A stretch of DNA of 64,000 bases, from the NCBI RefSeq assembly GCF_003867015.1, contig NZ_CP032548.1:1493001-1557000 (forward strand), in the 5' to 3' direction. The position numbers and the translations under genes were made by a program. Source of the DNA: Tenacibaculum singaporense (GTDB lineage Bacteria > Bacteroidota > Bacteroidia > Flavobacteriales > Flavobacteriaceae). Below the pieces are notes generated by a model. The model ran no database searches and was not told the DNA's origin. It saw only the letters and a list, made by a program, of their open reading frames with translations. The first letter of the stretch is position 1. Each line of letters opens with the position of its first letter. This document shows positions 10,801-23,200 of the stretch, one piece after another.

Positions 10801-11109
10801 AGAATTGATGTTTATGTAAATTACATCAATCATGAAGATTCTGATATAAACATTGAAAATCTAACAGTTTATCCAGAGATTAGAAAAATCAAAAAAAGTA
10901 AATTTCCTATCTGTTTTTATATAAGTAATTATGGGGAATCTATTTCCTTTAGAATAGAATACCAAGTAAGTATATTTAGTGAAACAGAGATAGAAAAAAT
11001 TGCCAACCGATTTATTAAATGCCTAGAAGAGTTTACCTACTCACCAGATAAAAAGATTGGCAAAATTGATGTAATAGATAAAGAGACCATTCCTTCTTTT
11101 AGCTTTTAA
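7861..11109 (+). CDS. NRPS2: A-T-C
   Basis: 1082-aa NRPS that starts directly with an A domain (residues ~1-535; FTSGSTGTPKA near 180), then T (~545-620, LGGNSIKQ, phosphopantetheine Ser ~578) and C (~640-1070). It has no N-terminal C domain and should be served by the terminal C of NRPS1. The A domain is atypical: motif A5 reads YGTTE instead of YGPTE, and the eye-read pocket code DAKHLAFIL matches no common code I know. Asp235 is kept, so an amino-acid substrate remains likely. The C-domain motif is HHIIGDY (residue ~772) rather than HHxxxDG; the catalytic second His is present but the Gly is replaced. The next protein, NRPS3, also starts with a C domain, so two C domains abut at this junction. 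Downstream of the aminomutase gene by 28 bp. Confidence 0.93.
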   Translation: MNKKVIYTVFENTVAKFPTNIAVKTENKSLSYLKLNELANRLAHTINSLNIDDKGIISVLFEERLYQLISLLGIFKSGKVYLPLDSKYHEKHWEEMYKLAPRVMLTSSLNHDKIKSFNKKLNYQIPFVIDLSLDETNELKITLFKLVNDEYHQEDLCVEEKCYNPDFDIDGEDSSYVFFTSGSTGTPKAVLGKHKSLSHYIHWESKELEVNENDRLGQIISYSFDASLKDVFISLINGATLCIPSEDTKQDTLRLIEWMLKEEITLMHMVPTMFRLLTGVGIEKEGQVKEFPSLKYVLLAGEKLYNKDILNWRKFHGNKTGIYNFYGTTESTILSTYYKIGDELKGKLSDVLCVGKPISNTRVLIVNSKNEICRINEKGSVYIRTPFLSKGYYNNEKQTSEKFIQNPLSKEKEIVYDTGDYGMYNEERDIVILGRKDGMVKLNGVRIDVNSIEKIILEIEDVSMVKCMVFKEGSIDATLVCFYKSDYTKEGIVKDYCSRFLSLYEVPSMIFKLDEFPMTANGKIDGQGLYESISERIIKREMIGPKTEIEKALAKLWKEVLAIENVGINDNFLFLGGNSIKQILLRTRIKKELGVAISIEEIFLNPTIHELGQFLQNKIKKDEGKVVKSIPKLEENREEGYIVSNEQMRIWVTSQSEKESIAHNMPHTYNIEGELNIELFKKALQQVVNRHEVLRTSFELNKEGDVVQKINEDIDVNSIFSYNRSDDTNTSLIDKTIADFAETLFNFEQAPLFRVMLIQLDETKFKLCTVMHHIIGDYTSDQILIKEIVSLYINYKDNKNIDLTPLKIQYKDYASWIKKRIQLNEFIKEKEFWSSSLKNIKRQSKWYNISKEQNFKGAYVIRQLPEKLVVDIKELCLKYNYNLMGIMSAALGVLVHKTTSQKNVVIGVPVNLRNHPDLLNQVGLYLNLLPLNVAIKEENSVKDLVKDTLQQQIKMIDNSFYPFDLIVDDFEKQYKENLIDRIDVYVNYINHEDSDINIENLTVYPEIRKIKKSKFPICFYISNYGESISFRIEYQVSIFSETEIEKIANRFIKCLEEFTYSPDKKIGKIDVIDKETIPSFSF

Positions 11110-11181
11110 AAAACAATTCTAAGTTACTATTCTTTGCTGTAGTACTTGTAAATCCATATACAATATTATCACCTTCGTTAT

Positions 11182-11202
11182 CCTGACATTTAAAATGTTA
11201 GG
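11182..11202 (+). other. Hairpin in NRPS2-NRPS3 gap
   Basis: CCTGACAT pairs with ATGTTAGG around a 5-nt TTAAA loop (one G-T wobble). No T-run follows, so it is not a typical terminator. The alternative ATG at 11195 lies inside this hairpin, which favours translation starting at 11228. Role unknown: attenuation, RNA processing or chance. Confidence 0.35.
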
Positions 11203-11227
11203 TAAGAATGGTTGTAAAAAAATAAAA

Positions 11228-14200
11228 ATGAAAATATTAAGTTCTTACCATCAACAAAGACTTTGGTTTATTGATTATTTTGAAAAAGGAGATTTATATC
11301 CTAATGGACCAGTTTATCACAATATACCATTAATATTTAGTGTTAAAAAACAACTGTCATATGAAGATATTGAAAAAGTTGTTTATCAACTATTATCAAA
11401 AAATGAAGTTTTAAGAACTAGTTTTTCTAGGTCTGAAGGAACAATCTTTCAAGAAATTCACAGCATAAATGAAGTTTTAATAGATAAAATATTAAAACAA
11501 GAAGTAAACTTGTTATCTAAGCTAAAGGATTTACAAGAGTTAGCTTTTACTTTCGATAATAATTTTCTAATAAAATGTTATTTTGAAAATTTAAAAGATA
11601 AAACCCTGATTTATTTTGTAATTCATCACGCATTAATTGATAGAAAAAGTATTGGGTTAATTAAAAATCAGTTGATATCAATCTTAGAGAATTCTACTTC
11701 AGAAGATGATAATAAAATTCAATTCCAACATTTTTCTAATTGGCAAAATAACTTAAGCAAGGAAGATTTAGAGTCACTGTTATTTTACTGGAGGTCAAAA
11801 CTGAATGATTTACAAGTATTGTATTATCCAACAGATTTTGAAAGAGAGCAAGTGCATATTTATAAAGCAAAGTCAACTTTAAGATTGCTAGATCGACAAG
11901 ACATATCTCAATTTGCTCATAGTCATAATCTAAATACAGAAACGTTGTTTTTAAGTGCTTATAAAATGGCATTGGCAAAATTAACAGGATTGAACGATAT
12001 TGTTATAGGAACTTTAATGGATTTGAGAAATGACCAAATTAAAGAATTAGTAGGTCCTATAGAGAACTTAGTTGTTTTACGTTCAAAAGTTGATAAAAAT
12101 AAAACTTTAGAAGAGCTATTATTTTTAATCGAGGAAGGAAGAAAGGAAGCAGAAAAATATAAAACAATGCCATTTGATAAATTGGTTCTAGAGCTCAACC
12201 CTAAGAAAGATATGAGTAGAACAGCATTGTTTGATATATTTTTCAACTATGAGAAAGAAGAAGCTTATGAAAGGAATTTTATTACCGAAAGTATAGTAAA
12301 TAAAGGTTTTGGTAAGTATGATTTTAACCTTTTAGTTACAGAAAGAAATGATTTTTTTCATTTAGGGCTAACATATAATGAACTATATTTTCAAGAAGAA
12401 ACTGCAAATTCATTACTAAATTTAACAATTGATATTCTAAATAGAATAGTCAAAAATAATAAGGTTATTTTAAAAGAAATACCTCTTGTTTCAGGACAAG
12501 AATATAATAGGGCTGTAGGAAGTACGTCAATTCAGGAAGTTTCAACCGATTCAATAATAGATGTATTTTCTAAACAAGTTAAAATGTTTGGTTCAAGGTT
12601 AGCGCTTAGTAGTTCGTTAGGAGAAGTAACCTATGAAGATTTAGATAATGAATCAACTAAGTTGGCGAACTATTTGATTAATAGTTGTGAGGTGTTACCT
12701 GAAGATCGAGTAGCAATTATGATTCCTAAATCTATTGAACTAATAGTTGCAATTATAGGTGTTTTAAAAACTGGTGCAGCTTATGTTCCTATAGATATTA
12801 ATTACCCTGATGAGCGAAAGAACTTTATGATAGAAGATTCTGAATGTAGATTAGTAATAGATGAAAGTTTTATTAATAAAACCAAAGAGAACATTAATCG
12901 AGAATCAATAGTTCTATCAAAGTCTCAAATAAGTTCTTCAAATTTAGCATATATCATTTACACTTCAGGAACAACTGGAAAACCTAAAGGAGTAATGATA
13001 GAACATAAGAATGTTTTGAGTTTGTTGACTTCTTGTTATGAGAAATTTGAATTTTCAGAAAATGACACTTGGACTTTTTTCCATTCTTATTGTTTTGATT
13101 TTTCTATTTGGGAAATATTTGGGGCGTTACTTACTGGGGCAAACGTGCTGATTTTAAATAATGATGAGGTAAGAGACCATGAGGTCTTTGTAAAATTAAT
13201 GAATAAGTACAATTCTACGGTTTTTAGTCAAACACCATCAGCATTCTATAATTTTATTGCATTAAACTATAAAGTGCCAACTTTACGCTATGTAGTTTTT
13301 GGAGGGGAAGCTTTACACCCTATCAAGTTAAAAAAATGGAGGGACGAAAATCCTGAAGTTTCTTTAGTAAATATGTATGGAATAACCGAAACAACTGTAC
13401 ATGTTACATTTAAAGAACTTTCAAATGATGATATGGATAAAGCAACAAGTAACATTGGTAAGCCTTTATCTTTTGCGAATAGCTATATTGTTGATCAAGA
13501 TGGTCAAATTGTACCTTTTGGAAGACCTGGTGAATTGTATGTTTCAGGGAATGGAGTAGCGAGAGGATATTTAAATAGACCAGATCAGCAAGAAGAGAAG
13601 TTTTTACCTTGTCCTTTTGATGAATACAGTACTATGTATAGAACTGGAGATTTAGCTAGATTTTTACCTTCAGGAGAGTTAGAATATTTGGGTAGGATTG
13701 ATGACCAAGTTAAAATTAGAGGGTATAGAATTGAGTTAGACGAAATAAAAAAACAAATTGATTCATACAAAGGAATTAAGGAGAGTGCAATTACCTTAGT
13801 AGAACTTTCTGATGGAGACAAAGTAATAGCAGCTTATGTGGTTCTTGATAAAAATGAAAGTATTAATAGTTTAAAACTTCATTTAGGTAGTAAAGTGCCA
13901 GAATATATGGTGCCTGCATTTTTTATTGAAATGGATCAAATTCCAATAAACTCTAATGGTAAAATTGATAAAGTAAATTTACCAAGTCCATTTGACAGTA
14001 TAGAAAAAAATGAAAAGGATATAAAAGAACCAATTACAGATGTACAAATTAAACTTTTTAATATTTGGAAAAATGTACTGAATACTGAGTCATTTGGAAT
14101 AGAGCATAATTTTTTCGAACTAGGGGGGCATAGCTTAAAAGCAACAAGGCTTATTAGTGCCATTCATAAAGAGTTTGAAGTAAGATTAGAGTTAAAGCAA

Positions 14201-17200
14201 ATATTTGCAAATCCAACTCTTGAACAACAGGCTTTATTGATTGAGGCTTCAGATAAAAATAACTTTACAGAAATAAAACTATTAGAGCAGCAAGAGTTTT
14301 ATCCAGTGTCAGATGGTCAGAAAAGATTATGGGTTCTAAGTCAATTTGAAGAGAGTTCGGTTGCTTATAACATGGCGTCTTATCTAGAATTAGATAGTGA
14401 TTATGATGTGTCAAAATTTGAAAAAGCTATTCAATTAGTTTTAGAGAGACACGAAATTTTAAGGACAGTTTTTAAAACAAATTCTAAAGGAGAAGTAGTA
14501 CAAAAGATACTTAAAAAAGATGATTTTGAATTTAAAGTAGCTCGCAAAGATTTTAGTTCTTTTGATAATCCTTATGAAGAGTTCTTAGAATTCATAAGAA
14601 AAGATAAGAATACTCCATTTAACTTAAGTTCTGGGCCTCTTTTTAGAGGATGTATTATTAAATTTTCTAATGAAAAAACTGTCTTTTATTACAATATGCA
14701 TCACATAATTAGTGATGGGTGGTCTATTGATATATTAAGAAGAGATGTATTAGCATATTACGAGAATTTGGCTAAAGCTAGTGAGCTTGATTTACCATCA
14801 TTGAAAATCCAATATAAAGATTATGCGTCGTGGCAGCAGGAGCAAGTAAGGGGAGTAAACTACAAAAAGTATAGAGATTTTTGGTTAGAAAAACTAAAAG
14901 GAGAATTACCATTACTTGATTTACCATATCAAAAAAACAGACCTAAAATTAAAACATACAATGGTGGTGCTTATCAAGGAGCTTTGAATTTAGAACAAAC
15001 AAAAAAAATAAAAGAATTTGTTCAAAAGAATCAAAGTACATTGTTTGTTGGATTAGTAAGTGTTTGGAATTTAATCCTTCATAAATATTCAGGGAACAAT
15101 GATATAGTTATAGGAACATCCGTAGCAGGAAGAGAGCATGAAGATTTAAAGGATCAGATAGGTTTTTTTGTAAACACAATAGCACTAAGAAATTATATTA
15201 ATCCTAAACAAAGCTATCAAGACATTTTTCAGCAAATAGATGAAAATACATTAGAAGCTCTTGAAAATCAAATGTATCCATTTGATAGGTTAATAGACGA
15301 GCTAGATGTAGAAAAAAGTTTAGATAGAAGCCCTGTGTTTGATGTAATGCTAGTATTACAAAATACTAGTGAAGTGGAAGAAACAAGAGAAAAAGAAGTA
15401 TTAAGTGAAACTATAGAAGTCTCTGAAGAAATTATATCAAAGTTTGATTTAGAAATATTTTTTCAGGAAAGAAAAGATCAATTATGGTTTCAAATCAATT
15501 ACAACAAAGATGTTTATAAAAATGAATTAATACCTCAATTAATAAAGCATTTTAAGCAGGTTTTAGATATAGTTATTTTTCAACCTGAAATTGAAATTGA
15601 AAATATAGAATACCTTTCTGAAGAGGAAGAAACTAGGTTATTAGAATCATATAACAATACTCAAGCTTATTTTTCAGAAAGCGCATCAGTAATTGATTTG
15701 TTTACCAAACAAGTTAATGAAAATTCAGATGCCATAGCCTTAAAGGATTTTAATGGAAAATCATTAAATTATAGGGAGTTAGATATTCTATCAAATAAGT
15801 TTGCTCATTATTTAATTGATAATCATGAAATAAAAAGGGGAGATTTAGTAGGAATAAACATAGATAGAAGTGTAGATACAATAGTTGTAATTTTAGGAAT
15901 TTTAAAAATAGGAGCTGCTTATCTTCCTTTAGATTCGAATTACCCTCAATCAAGAATAGATTATATTCAAAGTAATAGTAAATGTAAACTAAGTGTTGAT
16001 GAAATTATTTTAGTTGAATTTAATCAGAATAAAGCTAATTTTTCAGAATCAAAACAACTTCTTAAACCCCTAGCGACAGATTTAGCTTACGTTATTTATA
16101 CTTCAGGATCAACAGGAAAACCTAAAGGGGTTATGATAGAGCATGGGGCTCTGTTAAATTATTTAGAATGGGGACAAGGTTATTATTTGAAAGAATTAAA
16201 GGAGAAAACAGATTTTGGTTTATTTACATCATTGTCATTTGATCTTACTATAACTAGTTTGTTTTTGCCATTGATTTCAGGGGCTACTTTAAATGTGTTT
16301 TCGGGCAACGAAATAGTTTCCGATTCATTAAAGTATTATTTTGAAAGTGATATACCTTGTATTAAGCTAACTCCTGCCCATATCATTTTATTGGGAAGTA
16401 TGGAGTTTAATCCAGGGAAAAAAGAATTAATAATTGTTGGAGGGGAGGCTTTAACAAATCGTCATATAAATATTTTACGAAAGTATTATCCCAAAGCAAA
16501 GATTATTAATGAATATGGTCCTACTGAGGCTACTGTTGGATGTGTAGTTTGGAATACTATAAATTTAGAAGAAAAGATATTAATAGGAAAACCCATAGGC
16601 AATACAGCGGTTTATGTATTAGATGATTCGTTGAGTTTAGTAGCAGAAGGAGTTTTAGGAGAATTATATATATCAGGTTCAGGATTATCACGAGGATATT
16701 TACACCGTCCAGATTTAACAACAGAGCGTTTTATTCCACATCCATTTAAAGCTGGAGAGCGACTGTATAAAACAGGAGATGTTTGTCGCTGGTTACCAGG
16801 AGGAGTTTTAGAATATGTAGGACGGGTAGACGATCAGGTAAAAATACGAGGACATCGTATAGAGTTAGGGGAAATAGAAGGAGAGTTAGATAATATAGCA
16901 GGAGTAGAATCGTGTGTAGTATCGATTAAGGAAGTATCAGGAGAGAATGTATTAGTAGCCTATTTTGTAGGAGAAGTAGAAGGAATTACCTTACGTAAGG
17001 AGTTGGAATCACGATTGCCATCATATATGGTTCCTCATTATTATGTTTCTATAGACGTTATTCCGTTAACCTCAAATGGCAAGGTTTCACGATCATCATT
17101 ACCAGAGGTGAGTGATTCGGATATGCTTCGAGAAGAATTTTTATCAGCACGAAACGAAGAGGAAAAGGTATTACTAGAAGTTTGTGAATCGGTTTTACAA

Positions 17201-20200
17201 AGAGAAAGAATAAGTGTATTAGATAATTTTTACAATTTAGGAGGCGATTCGATAAAATCAATTCAAGTAGTATCTCGATTAAAAGCATTGGGATATCAAT
17301 TAGGAGTTTCAGATATTTTATCACATCCAGTCTTATCAGACTTATCATTATACATAAAAAAAGAAGTAACATCTCAAGATCAATCGGTTGTAAAAGGAGA
17401 CGTAGTTTTATCACCTATTCAACAACATTTTTTCAAAGACTCAGGTATCGTTAATACCAACCATTATAACCAATCAGTTTTACTAAAGAGTAAATTACCA
17501 ATAGATAAAGAGTTTTTAGGAGAGAGTATTTCAAAACTGTTGACTCATCATGATGCTTTACGTATGATTTTTAGTAAAGAATCTTCATGGAGTCAGTATA
17601 ATAGAGAGGAATTAGACTATTCATCAATAGTTCAATATTATGATTTAACAGGAGTAGAAGATTTAACTTCAGAAATAACGCGTGTAGGAGAAGAGTTACA
17701 AAGTAGTGTAAATATCCTTACAGGAGATTTAGTAAAAGTAGCTCATATAGCAACATCAGAAGGAGATTACTTGGGTATCATTATCCATCACTTGGTTGTA
17801 GATGGTGTTTCATGGCGAATTTTATTAGAAGACTTATCAAGTTTATACACCAATTTGGTTAAAGGGATAAAAGAAGAATTGCCTTTAAAAACAAGTTCTT
17901 ATCAGCAATGGAGTAAGGAGCAGTATAAGTACAGTAAAGAGACATTAGTAGCAAAAGAGTTATCTTATTGGGAGAATTTATTAGCAAAAGAATTAACTAC
18001 TTTTCCAGTAGATCATACTACAAAAACACCTATTGTAATTGATAGTAAGCAAGGTTTTAGATTATCTGAAGTTTATACGAACTTGCTAGAAGGAGAAATT
18101 CATAGTCACTATTCTACCAATATTCAAGACGTTTTATTAGCATGTTTAGGAGTGAGTTTATCCAAGACATTTGGGGTTAAAGAAACGTTACTTGAATTAG
18201 AAGGACATGGAAGGTTGTCTTTTACAGAAGATGTAGATGTAACAAGAACAGTAGGTTGGTTTACAAGTTTATATCCTTATTTATTAAATGTAGACTCAAC
18301 GGAAGATTTATCTAATGTTTTAATAGCAACAAAAGACTCTTTACGAAACATACCCAACAATGGTATGGGCTATGGTATGTTACACTATTTATCAGAAGCT
18401 ACTTTACAAGAAATACACCCAACAATTCAGTTTAATTATTTAGGAACATTTGGAAATGAATTTAAGAAGGAAGATGGAGGTTTATTTAGTTTTAGTGATA
18501 TAAGTTTAGGCAAAGATGTTTCTTCAGAAGAATCAAGTAATATACCACTTCGTATCTCAGGAGCAATAGTTTCAGGGCAATTACAGCTATCTGTCCATTA
18601 TAGTTCTTTACAATATGAGGAATCTACGATAAAAGCGCTGGTAGACTCTTATGAATCAAGTTTAAAGAATTTAATAAGTCAATTAGAAGAAACAGAAGGA
18701 CATCATTTAACCCCGTCAGATTTAACATATAAATCCCTATCGTTACCATCGTTATCAACTATAACAAAGAATTACGAGGTATTAGATGTTTATGAGTTGT
18801 CGCCATTACAACAAGGTATGTACTATCATTGGCTTCAAGATGTTTCATCGAGTTTATATTTTGAGCAGTTATCGTATAAATTATCATCAGAATCTTTAGA
18901 TCTAGCCCATGCAAAAAAGGCGTATGAGATACTACAATCACGTCATGATGTTTTACGTACAGGTTTTACGAATGATTATAATGGTATTCCTTTACAGATT
19001 GTATATAAAGAAGGCGACGTTAACTTTAAAGTAGCGCAAGTAACCGAAGGTTCATTTGATAGTTGTGTGAAAAAGTTGAAAGAAGAAGATCGCTTGTTAG
19101 GTTTTGACTTATCATCACGTTCACAGATGCGATTAACCGTTTTAGATTACGGTTTGGGTGATTATGAGTTTATTTGGAGTTTCCATCATATTTTAATGGA
19201 TGGATGGTGTATCAGTATTTTACTTAATGAATACTATCAAATTTTAAACTCTATCCAAAAAGGAACTCCCCATAATTTAAATAAGCCATTAGCTTACTCA
19301 CGTTATATAGAGTGGTTAGGTCAATTAGATCAAAGCCAATCGTTATCTTATTGGAAAGATTATTTATCATCTTACGATGAGATAGCAAGCTTACCTTATA
19401 AAGGTAGTGGAGATATAGCTCAACAAGGAATTCGAGGAAGTGAAGACATTGTTATTGAATCTTCTTTATACGAATCACTATCGACTTTATGTAAACAACA
19501 CTCTATAACGCAGAATACTTTTATACAAGGAGTTTGGGGATATTTATTATCAAAATATAACAATAGCCAAGATGTAGTTTTTGGAAGTGTAGTTTCAGGA
19601 AGGCCAGGATCTTTATCAGGCGTAGAACATATGGTTGGACTATTTATAAATACAATTCCAGTTCGAGTAAAGTACGATTCATTAACTACTGGGTTAGATT
19701 TATTAAACCAAGTTCATCAGGATTCAATATCAGGACAATCACATCATTATTTAAATCTATCTGAAGTTCAGTCCAATAGTGGTTTAGGCATGGATTTAAT
19801 AAACCATGTTTTAGTGTTTGAGAATTTTGCTTTACAAGAATCGATAAAACAAGGCGAATCAGATTTATCATTAACTATAACAGAGGCAGATAGTTTTGAG
19901 CAAACCCATTATGATTTTGGAATATTAGTTCATCCTCAAGGAGACAGTTTACACGTTCGATTAGAATATGATTTAGGAGTTTATTCAAGTTCTCGAATGA
20001 GTATGATAAAGTCTCACTTCGAACAAATATTAACAAGTTTTATAACAGCCCCAGATTTAAGATTATCATCATTAGAATATTTAACAACAGAAGAAAAACA
20101 TGAACAGTTAGAATTATTTAATGCCACCAAAATGTCTTATGATTTAGAATCTACTTTGGTTAGTTTATTTAAATCACAAGTTTTATCAACCCCAGATTTG

Positions 20201-23200
20201 ATAGCTGTTTCTTATGAAGAAGAAAGTTTAACTTATCAAGAGTTAGATGAGTTATCAAACAGTTTTGCTCATTATTTACAATCAGTTCATGGAGTAGAAC
20301 GAGGAGAGTTAGTGGGATTAAAACTAGGGAGAGGTTTATGGATGATTGTAGGTATTTTAGGAGTATTAAAAACAGGAGGAGCTTATGTTCCAATAGATAC
20401 CCATTATCCAGAGTCGAGAAAGGCATATATTATAGAAGATAGTGGATGTAATGTTTGTATAGACGATGTTTTATTAGAGGGTTTTAAACATACTCAAGAA
20501 GAATACTCAAAACAAGATTTAGCAGAGCAACCATTGGCTGAAGATTTGGCTTATATAATTTATACCTCAGGATCAACAGGGAAGCCTAAAGGGGTAATGA
20601 TTGAACACAGAAATGTGGTGAATCTAATAATTTCTCAGACTAATAAATTCAAAATAGATGAGACGGAAAAAGTATTGCAGTTTTCAAACATTTCGTTTGA
20701 TGCATCTGTAGAGCAAATATTTTTAGCGATTTTAAATGGTTCTGAATTGGTTTTAGTATCACGAGAGGATATTTTAGAGCCAACAGCTTTTGAGAAAATA
20801 ATTATAAAAAAAGAGATAACACATTTACATGCGACTCCAAGTTATTTGAAAGCTTTAACATTAACAAGTGATACAAAACTGAAAAGAATTATTGCAGGAG
20901 GAGAGGCTTGTTCATCTGAGTTAGCAAAGAAATTGGGAGAAGTAGCTTATTTCTATAATGAGTACGGACCTACAGAAACTACAGTTACCTCAATAGAATA
21001 TCATTTTGAAAATCAATATATCAATAATAATATATATCCAATCGGAAAACCTATAGGCAATACAGCGGTTTATGTATTAGATGATTCGTTGAGTTTAGTA
21101 GCAGAAGGAGTTTTAGGAGAATTATATATATCAGGTTCAGGATTATCACGAGGATATTTACACCGTCCAGATTTAACAACAGAGCGTTTTATTCCACATC
21201 CATTTAAAGCTGGAGAACGACTGTATAAAACAGGAGATGTTTGTCGCTGGTTACCAGGAGGAGTTTTAGAATATGTAGGACGGATAGACGATCAGGTAAA
21301 AATACGAGGACATCGTATAGAGTTAGGGGAAATAGAAGGAGAGTTAGATACTATAGCAGGAGTGGAGTCGTGTGTAGTATCGATTAAAGAAGTATCAGGA
21401 GAGGATGTATTAGTAGCCTATTTTGTAGGGGATGTAGAAGGAATTATCTTACGTAAAGAGTTAGAATCACGATTACCATCATATATGGTTCCCCATTATT
21501 ATGTTTCTATAGACGCTATTCCGTTAACCTCAAATGGTAAAGTTTCACGGTCATCATTACCAGAGGTGAGTGATTCAGACATGCTACGAGAAGAATTTTT
21601 ATCAGCACGAAACGAAGAGGAAAAGGTATTACTAGAAGTTTGTGAATCGGTTTTACAACGAGAAAGAATAAGTGTATTAGATAATTTTTACAATTTAGGA
21701 GGCGATTCGATAAAATCAATTCAAGTAGTATCTCGATTAAAAGCATTGGGATATCAATTAGGAGTTTCAGATATTTTATCACATCCAGTTTTATCAGATT
21801 TATCATTATACATAAAAAAAGAAGTAAGATCTCAAGATCAATCGGTTGTAAAAGGAGATGTAGTTTTATCACCTATTCAACAACATTTTTTCAAAGACTC
21901 AGGTATCGTTAATACCAACCATTATAACCAATCAGTTTTACTAAAGAGTAAATTACCAATAGATAAAGAGTTTTTAGGAGAGAGTATTTCAAAACTGTTG
22001 ACTCATCATGATGCTTTACGTATGATTTTTAGTAAAGAATCTTCATGGAGTCAGTATAATAGAGAGGAATTAGACTATTCATCAATAGTTCAATATTATG
22101 ATTTAACAGGAGTAGAAGATTTAACTTCAGAAATAACGCGTGTAGGAGAAGAGTTACAAAGTAGTGTAAATATCCTTACAGGAGATTTAGTAAAAGTAGC
22201 TCATATAGCAACATCAGAAGGAGATTACTTGGGTATCATTATCCATCACTTGGTTGTAGATGGTGTTTCATGGCGAATTTTATTAGAAGACTTATCAAGT
22301 TTATACACCAATTTGGTTAAAGGGATAAAAGAAGAATTGCCTTTAAAAACAAGTTCTTATCAGCAATGGAGTAAGGAGCAGTATAAGTACAGTAAAGAGA
22401 CATTAGTAGCAAAAGAGTTATCTTATTGGGAGAATTTATTAGCAAAAGAATTAACTACTTTTCCAGTAGATCATACTACAAAAACACCTATTGTAATTGA
22501 TAGTAAGCAAGGTTTTAGATTATCTGAAGTTTATACGAACTTGCTAGAAGGAGAAATTCATAGTCACTATTCTACCAATATTCAAGACGTTTTATTAGCA
22601 TGTTTAGGAGTGAGTTTATCCAAGACATTTGGGGTTAAAGAAACGTTACTTGAATTAGAAGGACATGGAAGGTTGTCTTTTACAGAAGATGTAGATGTAA
22701 CAAGAACAGTAGGTTGGTTTACAAGTTTATATCCTTATTTATTAAATGTAGACTCAACGGAAGATTTATCTAATGTTTTAATAGCAACAAAAGACTCTTT
22801 ACGAAACAGACCCAACAATGGTATGGGCTATGGTATGTTACACTATTTATCAGAAGCTACTTTACAAGAAATACACCCAACAATTCAGTTTAATTATTTA
22901 GGAACATTTGGAAATGAATTTAAGAAGGAAGATGGAGGTTTATTTAGTTTTAGTGATATAAGTTTAGGCAAAGATGTTTCTTCAGAAGAATCAAGTAATA
23001 TACCACTTCGTATCTCAGGAGCAATAGTTTCAGGGCAATTACAGCTATCTGTCCATTATAGTTCTTTACAATATGAGGAATCTACGATAAAAGCGCTGGT
23101 AGACTCTTATGAATCAAGTTTAAAGAATTTAATAAGTCAATTAGAAGAAACAGAAGGACATCATTTAACCCCGTCAGATTTAACATATAAATCCCTATCG

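Noticed and set aside
11195..11227. Upstream ATG at 11195 as the start of NRPS3
   Set aside because: It lies inside a hairpin arm and would add 11 residues with no C-domain similarity; the ATG at 11228 fits motif C1 and an A-rich leader. It cannot be excluded fully.
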